From: Methylophaga thalassica
GTDB lineage: Bacteria > Pseudomonadota > Gammaproteobacteria > Nitrosococcales > Methylophagaceae
Length of the DNA: 64,000 bases
Assembly: GCF_030159795.1 (NCBI RefSeq)
Contig: NZ_BSND01000003.1
Span: 62,001 to 126,000 of the forward strand
Direction of reading: 5' to 3'
Positions 34,985 through 45,155 of the stretch are shown here, piece after piece. How positions within the stretch are numbered: the stretch's first letter is position 1; the number at the start of each line of letters is the position of its first letter. The notes beneath the pieces were generated by a model. That model saw nothing but the letters and a program-made list of their open reading frames with translations, was not told the origin of the DNA and did no database searches. Position numbers and translations under genes: made by a program.

Positions 34985-37447
34985 TTAGAAGAAGTTCTTT
35001 AATTTATCTTTGACGGCATCTTCTAATTTTTTATCAGAGGATTTTTCTTCTTGCGACTCAGCGTCAGTCGCTTTCTCAGCATCTGTTGAGCTGGCTTCAG
35101 ATTTGGTTTCTGAACCACCCAACTTACCACTAAGAAGACCGCCCAAATCATCACCCAGTTTTTCTTTGAGTTTTTCTTCTGCTTTTGATTTCAGCTCTTC
35201 TTTGGCTTTATCTTTCACAAGATTAGCAAGATCAACGGTGGGTTTCGGTTCTGAAAATGTGCCCGTAATTTTGATAGGGATAGTGACACCTTTCAGGTCT
35301 TCAAGCTCTTTTCCACCTTGACCTTTGCTGGTACCGACAATCCCAACTTTTAAGCCGTAATCAAGTGCTTCATTAGCTAAATTTGCCTTACCGGCACCGT
35401 CAATGCGCAGCAAGGGGGACTTAACAGCGAGATCTTGATTGTTAATTACCCCATTGTTTGCTGTAAATGTGCCTGACATGCTGGAAAAGTCAGTTTGGAC
35501 TGGCGCATCTGATTCAGGCAATTTTTCGCCTTTTAAAGCCGCTTTTGCTTTACGAATGATTTCTGCGATATTGATACCTTGCAAAGCACCATCAGTAAAA
35601 GCAAAGCCACCATTGCCCGTTAACGTTTGTTTGATTTGTGAGACAGTGGCGCCGCTACCTGTCAACTTGGCGTTAGCATTAGCGGTACCACTGATTTTGG
35701 CATCACCAGTCATATCTTTAAGTAAGGGACCAGCCTGAACATTTTTGATCTGTTCATTCAACGATAATTTAAGGGCATCTTGGCGTGCATCCAAGATGAC
35801 ATTACCGTTATATTGGCCTTGATATAAGTTTGCACTCATAGGGGTGAGCTTAACTAGACCATCGGCGGCATCAATGGTGATATGGATATTTTCACTGGTC
35901 AGTCCAGTGGCTTTCATTTTTCCTATATCAATGGTGCCTTTAGCGTTGATTTGACGTAAAGCTTCAACAGGTAATGCTTCCTCGGGTTTGGCTTTGTTAT
36001 CTTGTTCTGTTGAAGCTGGTGCTTCAGTAGTGTCTTTGTTTTCTTTAACTGGAGGCATATAGCGATCAGCATCAATCTGATCCAGTTTCAATTTGAAGTT
36101 GAATGCTGGCTTGGCAAAATTGCTGACAGAAAATTGGCCAGTCAGATTGCTTTGGTCCAGTGTTAAAGCCAGTTGATTTAAATTGATTTGATTGGTTGAA
36201 CCACTGAGTTCTGAACGAAGTTCGACTTTCTCCAGAGTCGATTCATCACTCATTTCTGGCAGTTCAATTTTCATATCTGATGCCAGCTTTCTTAAACTGA
36301 AAGGCTGGATATGAATGCTGCCTGCAAAAGTCGGTTTTTCTTTCAGAATATCTTTCGCCTGAATATCGCCTTCAAGGAGTAAATCCTGCAGTTTTAGCGC
36401 AAGAGCGGAAACGGTGAGGGTTTGCTGTTTGAGATCCGCTTTGATGCCGCTAGTCAGGTGAAGTTCGGCTTTTTCATTCGGCAAACTGGGATCTTCGATA
36501 GTGGCAGTAAGGTCCAGGTTATCAATATTGGACTGTTGTGTGGCCAGGTTGGAGGTAAGTTGTCCTGTTAATTTTGCATCAATCGTTTGCTGGTTATTCG
36601 ACGCTTTGGCAGAAAGAACTAAATCACTCACTTCCAGCCATTGTTTAGCCATATCTGCTTTGATGTCTCCCTTCAAAGATAAATCTGCTTGATTGAAAGC
36701 GAGCTCTTTACCCTCAGCAATGGCTGAGAATGATAGTCCTTGAAGTGCATATTGTTGTTTTTTCATATCCACAGCGGCATTGGTTTTCAGCGTAACATGT
36801 GCTTTGGCTTCTGGTTTGGTGCTGATTAGATCAAAGTCCATATCAACCGCAGTTGGTACACCCGGTTCAAGAGGATCTGTTGTCAGGTTAAGATTACGTA
36901 ACTGGTAACTTTCTCCTTTTGATGCATCGGACCAGAGAATATTGGCATTGGTCAGCTTGACACCCGCTACAGTGATGGTTTGTAAAGCAGGTTCAGATGC
37001 ATCTTCAGGCTGACTTGTCGACTCTGTTGCCGGTGTTGAATCTTGTTCTTCCGTTTTGTTAATTAAATCATCCCAGTTGGTTTTGCCATTTTTATCGGTC
37101 TCTAAGTTCAGTACCAACCCATCGAGTACGATGGTGTCCATTTCTAACTGTTTTTTGAGCAGTGGAATAAGTTTAATGCGAATTTCGGCGGCTTGAACCT
37201 TAGCAAAAGAGTCGGCTTTAAAACCTTCAGCATTGCTGAGTGTTAAAGGACCGAGATCTAAGGCAATCCAGGGAAATACTGACAGGCCAATATCACCTTG
37301 CAGAGTCAGGTTACGGCCAGTGGCTTTTTCTACTTCACGGGAAATTTCATCTTTGTAGTCGTTAGGATTGATAAAAAATGGCAGTGCGATTAAAGCGGCT
37401 ACAACCAGAACGATGAGGAAAATGATAATTTTTATAACAGTACGCAT
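34985..37447 (-). CDS. AsmA-family membrane-anchored protein
   Basis: 820 residues from ATG at 37447 (MRTVIKIIIFLIVLVV), chosen over the frame's first ATG at 37492 because it begins directly with the membrane anchor and has GGAAT upstream. One N-terminal TM, then a very long periplasmic beta-rich region, with AsmA opening (NPNDYKDEISREVEKATGRNLTLQGDIGLSVFPWIALDLGPLTLSNAEGF) and the AsmA_2 C-terminal block (QTLTGNGGFAFTDGALQGINIAEII). The last 90 residues are Lys/Glu/Ser-rich and disordered. AsmA proteins are thought to be bridge-like lipid transporters between the two membranes. Confidence 0.92.
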   Translation of the reverse strand: MRTVIKIIIFLIVLVVAALIALPFFINPNDYKDEISREVEKATGRNLTLQGDIGLSVFPWIALDLGPLTLSNAEGFKADSFAKVQAAEIRIKLIPLLKKQLEMDTIVLDGLVLNLETDKNGKTNWDDLINKTEEQDSTPATESTSQPEDASEPALQTITVAGVKLTNANILWSDASKGESYQLRNLNLTTDPLEPGVPTAVDMDFDLISTKPEAKAHVTLKTNAAVDMKKQQYALQGLSFSAIAEGKELAFNQADLSLKGDIKADMAKQWLEVSDLVLSAKASNNQQTIDAKLTGQLTSNLATQQSNIDNLDLTATIEDPSLPNEKAELHLTSGIKADLKQQTLTVSALALKLQDLLLEGDIQAKDILKEKPTFAGSIHIQPFSLRKLASDMKIELPEMSDESTLEKVELRSELSGSTNQINLNQLALTLDQSNLTGQFSVSNFAKPAFNFKLKLDQIDADRYMPPVKENKDTTEAPASTEQDNKAKPEEALPVEALRQINAKGTIDIGKMKATGLTSENIHITIDAADGLVKLTPMSANLYQGQYNGNVILDARQDALKLSLNEQIKNVQAGPLLKDMTGDAKISGTANANAKLTGSGATVSQIKQTLTGNGGFAFTDGALQGINIAEIIRKAKAALKGEKLPESDAPVQTDFSSMSGTFTANNGVINNQDLAVKSPLLRIDGAGKANLANEALDYGLKVGIVGTSKGQGGKELEDLKGVTIPIKITGTFSEPKPTVDLANLVKDKAKEELKSKAEEKLKEKLGDDLGGLLSGKLGGSETKSEASSTDAEKATDAESQEEKSSDKKLEDAVKDKLKNFF

Positions 37448-37512
37448 ATTGGTATTCCGTTTTGAACTCTTATCCTGAGAAATTGCATTCATGATATGCG
37501 ATCGAGCCGCAT

Positions 37513-39450
37513 TTATGAACCGAGATTAAGGTTGTAGTTGAAAATTTCATAGTCCAGGCTACTGTCGATAAGTCCATTAGCAAGGATTGAGTAGGGTGTA
37601 GACTGTCCGTTTATCTGAATTTTACGGTTAGGTGAAAAGATCCCTTTTTCTGTCAATATTATCTTTGTATTCGCTTGAGTCACGTTATCAGTCTGTAACA
37701 GTAAAGCAGGATGTTCTTCTTGTTCATCAGCAGGCTGACACATCACGGGCTCTGGTTTACCGATAATGCGTTCCAGCCCGATTTGCACATCATTATGGAT
37801 GTCAATTTGTAACCATTTGATGACAGCAAGTGTGACCTTTTGATTGATATCAAACAAGCCAACAAAGTCACCAATATTCAGATGATAACAATCTGTATGC
37901 GCACGTTTAGCCATCATGCCGCCATTACTCAGGTTCACCAGTTGCCAGTCTAATGCGTTGACCAGATTACCTTGTAAGCTCTGGTGGACAGATTCTAAGC
38001 CTAGTGTGATTTGGATGTGTTCGTCTGTTTCTTGTTTTATGCGCTCAAACCGTCTTTCATAGCTAGTATTAAGTTGCGGAAGAATGTGTCTGACCAGCCT
38101 TAATTCGGCCGACATAACTGTATGAGTACGGTGACTTTTAGCTTCACGTAATGTGGTTTCGATAGACTTTAACACCGCTTGAGCATCAAATAAGCGACTT
38201 GTTTCTGCTGATCTGATTTCTTTTGGTATGTTATGCATCGGTTGCGGGCAGTGATCCTGCTGAGCATTGATACAAAAATGTCCGAGAAGTAAGAAGCGAC
38301 TGTTCACTTTACTTTGTTGTTCTGAGAGCCTGACAATGACGATTTTGTCAGTAAACTGCGACATCAGCCTGAATAAGCGTAATACGTCAAACCGCATTTG
38401 GCTGTAGGGATCGGTGAGTGCAGTCAAAACTATCTGCCCATAAATCTCAAAAAAACTGCGACTCTGATAATAAGGTTTAACAGTGACTTCCTGATGTAAC
38501 GTTTGCGCTTTCTCCTGATACAGAAAAAGTTCATGTAGTAATTGCCAGATACCAGCGGGAGCAACCCGGTAATACTGGAAGCTGTGTAAGAGTTGTAAGC
38601 CGAGCATTTCTGCTGTTCGGTTTAGTGCCAGCAACATGAGCGGCTGTGCAAGTGGCGTTTTCCCACGCTGATAAAAGAAACGGACAATTTGCTGGTAAGC
38701 GACTGACAGTAAGCCAATAAGCTCATTGATTAAACTTATCGTACGTAAACTTTCAGTATTCATGTACAGATCCCGTTTTACTGCGGCAATATCACGGGTG
38801 AACAACAACTCGTTTACCTGAGAGCGATACATTTCCAGTAATGGCAGTAACAGACCCGGCTTGATTTTTTGCTGAGTAAGCGCTTTAAGATTAGCGAGTA
38901 ATGAGGGAACACGCTGATATGTATCGTTAGGTAGCTGGTTTAACCAAACCAGTAACAAGGCCGGATCTTTAATAGTGGAAACGGCATTTTCATCATGGGA
39001 AACCGCCTGCAGATTTAAGGCCGGCAGATTATCCGCAGGCTTTTTTGAAAAGCCGACAAGATGATGAAATGTATTTAACCAACTTGCTTTGGTTTGAGGA
39101 ATTAGCTGGCTGTTTGATTTCTTAACAGACTGATGGCTTGATAATTTTTGCTCAGCCAGATTAAGCGTTTCAGCAAACTGCGTTTTATGCAGTGGCTTTT
39201 GGAAGATGATGTCGACAGGCTCATGAGAATCTGCATGATGGGTTAATAAGCCTGTCAGACTCGCCGAGCGTTTTTGCCAGGCTTTACGGCCTGCGATTGA
39301 ATCAAAGCTATAAATCACTAAATCAGCTTCGTTACTATCTGTAATGCTCCACTGACTGGTGAGTAGTGGAGAAGCTATACGAAGCATGGATTTTAACGAG
39401 CGAATCTCGCTCTCGCTCAGACCTAATAGTTTTAGATATCTGAGCGACAA
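37513..39450 (-). CDS. uncharacterised 645-residue protein with PilZ-like C-terminal motif
   Basis: Soluble, helical, no signal peptide. The N-terminal 110 residues look like a degenerate receiver-like or Rossmann-type domain (ADLVIYSFDSIAGRKAW). The central part is all-helical (ELIGLLSVAYQQIVRFFYQRGKTPLAQPLMLLALNRTAEMLGLQLLHSFQYYR). Around residues 508-515 NLSNGGMM resembles the second PilZ motif (D/NxSxxGG), with no clear RxxxR in front of it, so cyclic-di-GMP binding is only a guess. It ends 20 bases before the AsmA frame and starts 2 bases after the CorB-like gene, so an operon is likely. I do not recognise the family. Confidence 0.65.
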   Translation of the reverse strand: MSLRYLKLLGLSESEIRSLKSMLRIASPLLTSQWSITDSNEADLVIYSFDSIAGRKAWQKRSASLTGLLTHHADSHEPVDIIFQKPLHKTQFAETLNLAEQKLSSHQSVKKSNSQLIPQTKASWLNTFHHLVGFSKKPADNLPALNLQAVSHDENAVSTIKDPALLLVWLNQLPNDTYQRVPSLLANLKALTQQKIKPGLLLPLLEMYRSQVNELLFTRDIAAVKRDLYMNTESLRTISLINELIGLLSVAYQQIVRFFYQRGKTPLAQPLMLLALNRTAEMLGLQLLHSFQYYRVAPAGIWQLLHELFLYQEKAQTLHQEVTVKPYYQSRSFFEIYGQIVLTALTDPYSQMRFDVLRLFRLMSQFTDKIVIVRLSEQQSKVNSRFLLLGHFCINAQQDHCPQPMHNIPKEIRSAETSRLFDAQAVLKSIETTLREAKSHRTHTVMSAELRLVRHILPQLNTSYERRFERIKQETDEHIQITLGLESVHQSLQGNLVNALDWQLVNLSNGGMMAKRAHTDCYHLNIGDFVGLFDINQKVTLAVIKWLQIDIHNDVQIGLERIIGKPEPVMCQPADEQEEHPALLLQTDNVTQANTKIILTEKGIFSPNRKIQINGQSTPYSILANGLIDSSLDYEIFNYNLNLGS

Positions 39451-39452
39451 GA

Positions 39453-40733
39453 TTATTCTTCCCGTTCCAACTCAGGCTGTAAATGTCTGATACGAACAGT
39501 CTTGATGGCGTTGTCTGACGTCTGAATAACTTCAATAACATAGTCACCCATACGGACACTGACTCCGGGATCCGGAATGCTTTCCAGATACTCAAGTACA
39601 AGGCCATTAATGGTCTTTGGTCCGTCAGTAGGCAAATTCCAGCTATTATTTCGGTTAATTTCGCGAATATTAGCCGTACCATTAATTAAGTAACTACCAT
39701 CATTTTGAGGATGAATATCTTTATCTTCGTCGATAGTATCGGCTGTAAATTCACCCACGATTTCTCTAAAAATATCTTCCAGAGTGATCAGGCCTAGCAG
39801 ATCACCATACTCATCAACTACTAAACCCGTTCGACGACGATTTCTTTGGAAATTAATAAGTTGTGTATTTAATGGTGTGCCTTCGGGGACAAAATAAGCG
39901 CCTTTTATAATGCTGCGAAGACTTTCCAGTGTCAGATTATTCTGTGAGATAAGATGCAGGGCTTTACGCAGATGCAGTATCCCAACAATATTATCCATAC
40001 TCTCTTCATAGACTGGCAGTCTGGTATGACCACAATGGGATAATTGCTGAACAATTTCCGGAAAGGGCGCATTAATATCCAATCCTTCAATTTCATTCCT
40101 TGGCACCATGACGTCATTGACGGTCACTTTTTCTAAATCAAGGATACTCATCAACATATCCTTGTGACGTGTTGGGATCATACTGCCAGCTTCCATCAGG
40201 GCGACTTTCAGTTCTTCAGTATTGATGGCCGATGTTGCTGCTTGCTCTGGTGATACACCAAATAACCTCACCATATTATTGGTGATGCTATTGGTAAACC
40301 ATACCAACGGATAAAGTATGAATAGCAATGGCTTGAGGATAAAGCTGGCTGGAAAGGCCACTTTTTCCGGATGCAGTGCCGCCAGTGTTTTTGGGGTCAC
40401 TTCGGCAAAAAGCAAAACGATTAAAGTTAAGGCGAAAGTCGCTGCAACGATACCGTTTTCACCCAGCAGTTTGATACCAATAACAGTGGCAATTGCTGAG
40501 GCCAGAATGTTGACAAAGTTATTGCCTAACAGAATCAAACCAATCAGTCGATCAGGGCGACTCAATAACTGACTGGCGATGATCGCACCGCGATGGCCTT
40601 CTTGTTCCAGGTGTCTCAGTCGGTAGCGATTCAGTGACATCAAGGCTGTTTCAGAGCTTGAGAAAAAGGCAGACAGAAACAGTAAAAAAAACAGGATAAG
40701 AAACAGAACCAATAAAGAGGTTTCTTCTAACAT
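39453..40733 (-). CDS. CNNM/HlyC-CorC family membrane protein (CorB/YfjD-like)
   Basis: 426 residues. N-terminal DUF21 region with about four membrane segments, including FFSSSETALMSLNRYRLRHL, the family signature; two CBS domains (about 200-320, with MVPRNEIEGLD and GLVVDEYGDLLGLITLEDIFREIVGEF); then a C-terminal CorC_HlyC domain. Family members move magnesium or other divalent ions. The order corB-like, ypjD-like, ffh (divergent) equals that of E. coli, so YfjD/CorB is the likely orthologue. Confidence 0.9.
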   Translation of the reverse strand: MLEETSLLVLFLILFFLLFLSAFFSSSETALMSLNRYRLRHLEQEGHRGAIIASQLLSRPDRLIGLILLGNNFVNILASAIATVIGIKLLGENGIVAATFALTLIVLLFAEVTPKTLAALHPEKVAFPASFILKPLLFILYPLVWFTNSITNNMVRLFGVSPEQAATSAINTEELKVALMEAGSMIPTRHKDMLMSILDLEKVTVNDVMVPRNEIEGLDINAPFPEIVQQLSHCGHTRLPVYEESMDNIVGILHLRKALHLISQNNLTLESLRSIIKGAYFVPEGTPLNTQLINFQRNRRRTGLVVDEYGDLLGLITLEDIFREIVGEFTADTIDEDKDIHPQNDGSYLINGTANIREINRNNSWNLPTDGPKTINGLVLEYLESIPDPGVSVRMGDYVIEVIQTSDNAIKTVRIRHLQPELEREE

Positions 40734-40739
40734 AAGCGA

Positions 40740-41537
40740 TTAGCTCATCAAATATTCAAGAACGAATTTACTGCCCATATAAGCCAGTAATAAAAAGACA
40801 GATCCTGCTAAGGTCCACTTGACAGCAGTTTGTCCACGCCAGCCATAACGTAGGCGCCCCCACAACAAGCTAGCGAATACACACCAGGCGATAATGGACA
40901 ACACCGTCTTATGCACCAGATGCTGGGCAAATAAATCATCAACAAACATCAGACCAGTAATTAAACCTAAGGTAAGTAATATAAAACCGCTGGTCAGGAG
41001 CTGGAATAAAGCGCGTTCCATCGTCTGTAAAGGGGGGAGTTTACGTAATAAGCCATTGATATGACGCTGATGAAGCTGCTTTTCTTGTATCGCCAGAATA
41101 ATCGCTTGTATTGCGGCAAGCATAAAAAAGCTATAAGCAGCCAGAGATAATAAAACATGCCATTCTAATGCGGGTTCCGCTAAGGAGGGAGGCTCGGGTG
41201 ATGGAAGTTCTACTTTGAGCATCAAACTCATAGCGACCAGCGGGTAGACGATAATGCCCGGATGAGCATTAGGTAAACGCATACCAATTAATAATGCGAT
41301 TAAAGCCATCAACCATGTAGTGAGCGAAAACGTGGTGAACAAACCCAGCTCCCATCCTCCGGCATTTTTCATCGTGAAAAAGATATCTGTCGCGTGAAAC
41401 AACAGTGCCATGATAATTAAAATCCCAACCGGGATGCTGGCATTTACGCTGGTTGGATCTTTTTGTACAAAACGCCGAATAAGAATAACGCTACTGCAGA
41501 GATAAAGTAGAAATGCTAAAGCATTCGCAATTGCCAT
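40740..41537 (-). CDS. ypjD: cytochrome-c-assembly-like membrane protein YpjD
   Basis: 265 residues with about eight membrane segments. It belongs to the CcsA/CcmC-like haem handling superfamily: LEWHVLLSLAAYSFFMLAAIQAIILAIQEKQLH and the late HKTVLSIIAWCVFASLLWGR carry the conserved His residues, but the WWD haem motif is not seen. Function of YpjD is not settled. It is divergent from ffh, as in E. coli, and 7 bases upstream of the CorB-like gene. Confidence 0.87.
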   Translation of the reverse strand: MAIANALAFLLYLCSSVILIRRFVQKDPTSVNASIPVGILIIMALLFHATDIFFTMKNAGGWELGLFTTFSLTTWLMALIALLIGMRLPNAHPGIIVYPLVAMSLMLKVELPSPEPPSLAEPALEWHVLLSLAAYSFFMLAAIQAIILAIQEKQLHQRHINGLLRKLPPLQTMERALFQLLTSGFILLTLGLITGLMFVDDLFAQHLVHKTVLSIIAWCVFASLLWGRLRYGWRGQTAVKWTLAGSVFLLLAYMGSKFVLEYLMS

Positions 41538-41692
41538 AATGGTGTGTGATCCTTGAACCTGTTTTTTTTACCTTAATACATCAATAATATAACGATGTAG
41601 CAATGACCGAAACAATATATCAGTTATAATGATGAATTAATTACTAATCCTAAATTCTGAAATTAGGACATCATTAGCTAACAAGGTGATCT

Positions 41693-43060
41693 ATGTTTGA
41701 TAGCTTAAGCGATAGACTCGGCAGTACTCTCAAAAAAATCCGTGGCCAGGGCCGTATTACCGAAGATAACGTCAAAGAGACACTTCGAGAAGTGCGAATG
41801 GCGTTACTTGAAGCCGACGTCGCTTTACCAGTAGTGCGTGAATTTATCGATAATGTTAAAGAACGCGCGATGGGACAGGATGTTTTGCGCAGTCTAACCC
41901 CCGGTCAGGTGTTGGTCAAAATCGTCAATGACGAACTTGTTGCGGTGATGGGGGATGACTCAAACTCACTAAATCTGAGCACCCAACCTCCAGCGGTCAT
42001 TTTAATGGCAGGTCTACAAGGGGCAGGTAAAACAACCAGCGTAGCGAAATTGGCAAGATGGCTAAAAGAGCGGGAACGTAAATCCGTTATGGTCGCGAGT
42101 GCCGATGTTTACCGACCTGCTGCGATTGATCAGTTAGAAACCTTAGCAAAAGAAGTTGATGCACGTTTTTTCCCCAGCCAGTCTTCACAAAATCCTGTTG
42201 ATATCGCGCGTAATGCGGTTGAACAGGCTAAACGTGATTATGTGGATGTGGTGATTATCGATACCGCCGGTCGTTTACATATAGACGATGACATGATGGA
42301 TGAGATCAAGCAGATTCATGCTGCGATCAATCCGATAGAAACCTTATTCACTGTTGATAGTATGACGGGCCAGGATGCGGCGAATACGGCCAAAGCATTC
42401 AATGAAGCTTTACCGCTTACCGGTATCATTCTGACTAAAACCGATGGTGACGCGCGGGGCGGGGCCGCTTTATCAATAAGACATATTACTGGTAAACCCA
42501 TTAAGTTTATGGGGGTAGGTGAAAAAACAGCTGCCCTTGAACCCTTTCATCCCGATCGTGTGGTCTCTCGGATTCTGGGGATGGGCGATGTGCTGTCACT
42601 GGTTGAAGAAGCACAACGTAAAATGGATGTTGGTTCAGCCGAGAAACTGGCTAACAAACTGAAAAAAGGCAAAGGCTTTGACCTGGAAGATTTTCAGGAA
42701 CAATTACGTCAAATGGGCAAAATGGGCGGCATCGGTTCACTATTAGACAAAATGCCGGGGATGGGGAATATTCCTGCTGCCGCAAAACAGCAGGTGAATG
42801 ATAAAGAATTGGCCAAACTAGAAGCCATCATTAATTCGATGACAAAAAAAGAGCGCCAGAAGCCTGAAATTATTAAAGGCTCGCGCAAAAAAAGAATTGC
42901 GGCTGGTAGCGGAACCCAAATCCAGGATGTGAATCGTCTGCTGAAACAATTTAGTCAAATGCAGAAAATGATGAAGAAGATGGGTTCAAAAGGCGGAATG
43001 GCTAAATTGATGAGAGGTTTGGGCGGCAAATTTCCTATGGGCGGAGGCCTGCCTTTCTAA
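41693..43060 (+). CDS. ffh: signal recognition particle GTPase Ffh
   Basis: 455 residues. N domain with ALLEADVALPVV, G domain with G1 GLQGAGKTTS, G3 DTAGR and G4 TKTDGDARGG, and a Met-rich M domain (about 300-455, FQEQLRQMGKMGG, MQKMMKKMGSKGGMAKLMRG) that binds 4.5S RNA and signal sequences. With 4.5S RNA it targets membrane proteins to FtsY and SecYEG. It leads the conserved ffh-rpsP-rimM-trmD-rplS order. Confidence 0.98.
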   Translation: MFDSLSDRLGSTLKKIRGQGRITEDNVKETLREVRMALLEADVALPVVREFIDNVKERAMGQDVLRSLTPGQVLVKIVNDELVAVMGDDSNSLNLSTQPPAVILMAGLQGAGKTTSVAKLARWLKERERKSVMVASADVYRPAAIDQLETLAKEVDARFFPSQSSQNPVDIARNAVEQAKRDYVDVVIIDTAGRLHIDDDMMDEIKQIHAAINPIETLFTVDSMTGQDAANTAKAFNEALPLTGIILTKTDGDARGGAALSIRHITGKPIKFMGVGEKTAALEPFHPDRVVSRILGMGDVLSLVEEAQRKMDVGSAEKLANKLKKGKGFDLEDFQEQLRQMGKMGGIGSLLDKMPGMGNIPAAAKQQVNDKELAKLEAIINSMTKKERQKPEIIKGSRKKRIAAGSGTQIQDVNRLLKQFSQMQKMMKKMGSKGGMAKLMRGLGGKFPMGGGLPF

Positions 43061-43076
43061 TAAGTGTCGAAAGGAC

Positions 43077-43105
43077 TTTTCAAACTTCGGAGACTTGCGT
43101 AGAAT
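43077..43105 (+). promoter_or_regulatory. promoter of the rpsP-rimM-trmD-rplS operon
   Basis: TTTTCA (43077-43082), a 17-base spacer and TAGAAT (43100-43105) lie in the 83-bp gap before rpsP. A GC-containing discriminator follows. Good sigma70 fit, but read-through from ffh is also possible. Confidence 0.55.
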
Positions 43106-43143
43106 ACGACGGTTTTCCGATCCAGTTTTCAACGGGCTAAATT

Positions 43144-43392
43144 ATGGTAACAATTAGATTGACTCGCAGTGGCGCTAAAAAACGCCCTTTTTACGGTATC
43201 GTAGTAACTGATTCACGCAGCAAACGTGATGGTCGTTATATCGAACGCGTTGGTTTTTTCAACCCGATTGCTCGTGGTCAAGAAGAAAAACTTCGTGTTG
43301 ATTTAGACCGCGTTGCACATTGGATTAGCCAAGGCGCACAAACATCAGAACGCGTTGCTAAATTGATTGCAGAAGCTCAAAAAGCCGCTTAA
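43144..43392 (+). CDS. rpsP: 30S ribosomal protein S16
   Basis: 82 residues, typical. [41 protein letters not shown] is the diagnostic N-terminus. First gene of the conserved rpsP-rimM-trmD-rplS operon. Codon use looks strongly biased (many CGT, CGC, GAA), as for highly expressed genes. Confidence 0.99.
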   Translation: MVTIRLTRSGAKKRPFYGIVVTDSRSKRDGRYIERVGFFNPIARGQEEKLRVDLDRVAHWISQGAQTSERVAKLIAEAQKAA

Positions 43393-43413
43393 TAATTAGG
43401 TTGTCAGGGTATT

Positions 43414-43932
43414 ATGTCAACATCCGAGGAGTTTATCCCGGTAGGTAAAATATCCGGTGCCTTTGGTGTCAAAGGTTGGGTGAAGGTGTATTCTTTTACC
43501 GAACCTCGTACCAATATTTTGCAATATTCACCGTTATTTTTATCCAGACGTGGCGATTGGATTGAAATCAAAGTGTATGGTGGTCGATTGCAAGGTAAAG
43601 GTGTGGTGATGGGGATTGAAAACGTCACTGACCGTGATCAGGTTCAGCCGCTGGTTGGAGCAGACTTAGCGATTAAAAAATCGCAACTGGAACCCGTAGA
43701 TGAAGACGAGTTTTACTGGAATGACCTTGAAGGTCTGACAGTGGTTAATCTTCAGAATCAGGTTTTAGGTAAAGTCGACCATCTGCTTGAAACTGGTGCA
43801 AATGATGTGCTGGTTGTTAAAGCTGAAGGGAAAAAAGCGGAAATATTGATTCCATTTGTAGTGGATGAGATTGTTAAACTGGTCGATTTGGATGAAGAAA
43901 TTATCCAGGTAGATTGGAGTGAAGATTATTGA
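43414..43932 (+). CDS. rimM: 16S rRNA processing protein RimM
   Basis: 172 residues. N-terminal RimM domain ([33 protein letters not shown]) and C-terminal PRC barrel ([40 protein letters not shown]). It assists 30S maturation around S19. It ends 13 bases before the trmD start. Confidence 0.97.
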   Translation: MSTSEEFIPVGKISGAFGVKGWVKVYSFTEPRTNILQYSPLFLSRRGDWIEIKVYGGRLQGKGVVMGIENVTDRDQVQPLVGADLAIKKSQLEPVDEDEFYWNDLEGLTVVNLQNQVLGKVDHLLETGANDVLVVKAEGKKAEILIPFVVDEIVKLVDLDEEIIQVDWSEDY

Positions 43933-43945
43933 TGGAAATCGGATA

Positions 43946-44689
43946 ATGCACCTTGGTGTTATATCCCTTTTTCCTGAAATGTTTGATGCGATTACTCAAT
44001 ATGGAGTAACAGGTCGGGCGGTGAAACATGGTCTACTCAATTTAGACTATTGGAATCCGCGTGATTTTGCCTATGATCGGCATCGAACGGTAGATGACAG
44101 GCCATATGGTGGTGGTCCTGGAATGGTAATGAAAGTTGCGCCTTTGAAAGAGGCCATCACAGCAGCAAAGCAAAAGCTGGGAGATGAGGCAACCGTTATC
44201 TATTTGTCACCACAAGGCAAAAAATTGGACCAGAAAAGTCTGGAACAATTGGCGGGTAAACAGAAGTTGATTTTACTGGCCGGCCGTTATGAAGGCGTTG
44301 ATGAACGTCTGATAGAAAAAGAGATTGATGAGGAATGGTCCATAGGTGACTACGTCCTCAGTGGTGGAGAACTGGCAGCCATGGTCATGATTGATGGTAT
44401 GTCCAGATTGATACCCGGTGTGTTAGGTGATGAACAGTCTGCTGAGCAGGATTCTTTTGTGGATGGCTTATTAGACTACCCTCATTACACCAGACCAGAA
44501 GTTTTAGATGACCAGTCAGTACCCGAGGTATTGCTGGGAGGCGACCATGAAGCGATTCGTAAATGGCGTCTCAAACAGTCCTTGGGACGAACATGGTTGC
44601 GACGACCTGACTTATTAGACAAAGAGACTTTGACTAATGAACAGGCTTCGCTATTAAAAGAGTTTATTGCCGAGAGCGGGCAGGATTAG
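43946..44689 (+). CDS. trmD: tRNA (guanine-37-N1) methyltransferase TrmD
   Basis: 247 residues from ATG at 43946 ([16 protein letters not shown]); the open frame reaches back to 43919 inside rimM but the family starts here. SPOUT/trefoil-knot enzyme: [16 protein letters not shown] and [26 protein letters not shown] form the SAM-binding knot, with catalytic Asp in [11 protein letters not shown] region. It modifies G37 next to the anticodon and prevents frameshifting. Confidence 0.97.
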   Translation: MHLGVISLFPEMFDAITQYGVTGRAVKHGLLNLDYWNPRDFAYDRHRTVDDRPYGGGPGMVMKVAPLKEAITAAKQKLGDEATVIYLSPQGKKLDQKSLEQLAGKQKLILLAGRYEGVDERLIEKEIDEEWSIGDYVLSGGELAAMVMIDGMSRLIPGVLGDEQSAEQDSFVDGLLDYPHYTRPEVLDDQSVPEVLLGGDHEAIRKWRLKQSLGRTWLRRPDLLDKETLTNEQASLLKEFIAESGQD

Positions 44690-44702
44690 TTGGGAGTTAA
44701 CA

Positions 44703-45047
44703 ATGAGTAACATTATCGAACAGCTTAACGCTGAACAAGTGAGACAGGATATCCCTGAATTTTCAGCGGGTGATACTGTTGTTGTTAAAGTTAAAATCAA
44801 AGAAGGCGACCGTGAACGTGAACAGGCGTTTGAAGGTATCGTTATTGCTAAACGTAACCGTGGTCTGCACTCAGCATTCACTGTTCGTAAAATCTCTAGC
44901 GGTGTCGGTGTTGAGCGTGTTTTCCAAACACATAGCCCAGCCATTGCAAGCGTTGAAGTAAAACGTCGCGGTGATGTACGTCGTTCTAAACTTTACTATT
45001 TACGTGATCTGACTGGTAAAGCAGCACGTATTAAAGAAAAGCTATAA
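44703..45047 (+). CDS. rplS: 50S ribosomal protein L19
   Basis: 114 residues from ATG at 44703 ([20 protein letters not shown]), with GGGAG eight bases upstream; the frame extends upstream into trmD without family similarity. [42 protein letters not shown] is the typical C-terminus. Last gene of its operon, followed by a strong terminator. Confidence 0.98.
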   Translation: MSNIIEQLNAEQVRQDIPEFSAGDTVVVKVKIKEGDREREQAFEGIVIAKRNRGLHSAFTVRKISSGVGVERVFQTHSPAIASVEVKRRGDVRRSKLYYLRDLTGKAARIKEKL

Positions 45048-45080
45048 TCCGAATTGTCATAACAGACGATTGGAAAAAAA

Positions 45081-45108
45081 GGGCAGTGTCTATACACTGC
45101 CCTTTTTT
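45081..45108. terminator. rho-independent terminator of the rpsP operon
   Basis: Perfect 9-bp stem GGGCAGTGT / ACACTGCCC with a 4-base loop, preceded by seven A and followed by six T. Works on the plus strand for rplS and could work in both directions. Confidence 0.95.
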
Positions 45109-45155
45109 ATTGCTTACTTGTTACTATTAAATAATTGATATCTAACAATAGTTAT

